From Candidatus Equibacterium intestinale (lineage in GTDB: Bacteria; Bacteroidota; Bacteroidia; Bacteroidales; UBA932), in NCBI GenBank assembly GCA_018064305.1, contig JAGHVP010000014.1, positions 1 to 5,522 of the forward strand: a DNA stretch of 5,522 nucleotides, in the 5' to 3' direction. A model generated the notes under the pieces. The model did not search any database. It saw only the letters and a list, made by a program, of their open reading frames with translations, and was not told the DNA's origin. Shown here in pieces: positions 5,506 through 5,522 of this stretch. Each line of letters begins with the position of its first letter. The first letter of the stretch is position 1. The position numbers and the translations under genes are program-made.

Positions 5506-5522
5506 TGTTTACAGGTATAAAG

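Overview
The window looks like chromosomal DNA from a member of the Bacteroidota, most likely Bacteroidales. The evidence is a ClpC of the Bacteroidota type, a zinc-ligand-free type-B ribosomal protein L31, a large lipoprotein built from domains typical of gut Bacteroidales, weak or absent Shine-Dalgarno sequences, and a good match to the Bacteroidota promoter pattern TTTG-N19-TAnnTTTG.

Layout, left to right. Positions 1-536 hold no secure gene. They contain a possible truncated minus-strand gene start at the left edge, a set of palindromic elements (158-318) with two 39-bp units sharing GGACTAGC-type arms, a GC-rich block (315-372) that folds well on paper, and two very short minus-strand reading frames between that block and clpC. 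Positions 537-3089 (minus) encode a complete ClpC AAA+ unfoldase. Positions 3090-3200 form a divergent promoter region. Positions 3201-3455 (plus) encode L31 type B. Positions 3456-3593 lie between convergent genes and hold two strong hairpins, one suited to each gene as a terminator. Positions 3594-5471 (minus) encode a 625-residue lipoprotein with a coiled coil, a short collagen-like stretch, a DUF4998-like region and a discoidin-like C-terminus.

The three genes are not an evident pathway. ClpC (protein quality control with ClpP) and L31 (translation) are housekeeping genes read divergently from back-to-back promoters. The lipoprotein is an envelope protein transcribed separately and facing L31.

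I found no defence system, CRISPR array, tRNA, rRNA or intact insertion sequence. The least explained part is 158-372, where repeated palindromes and a GC-rich foldable block sit downstream of clpC. ClpC also has some unusual residues, noted in the findings.
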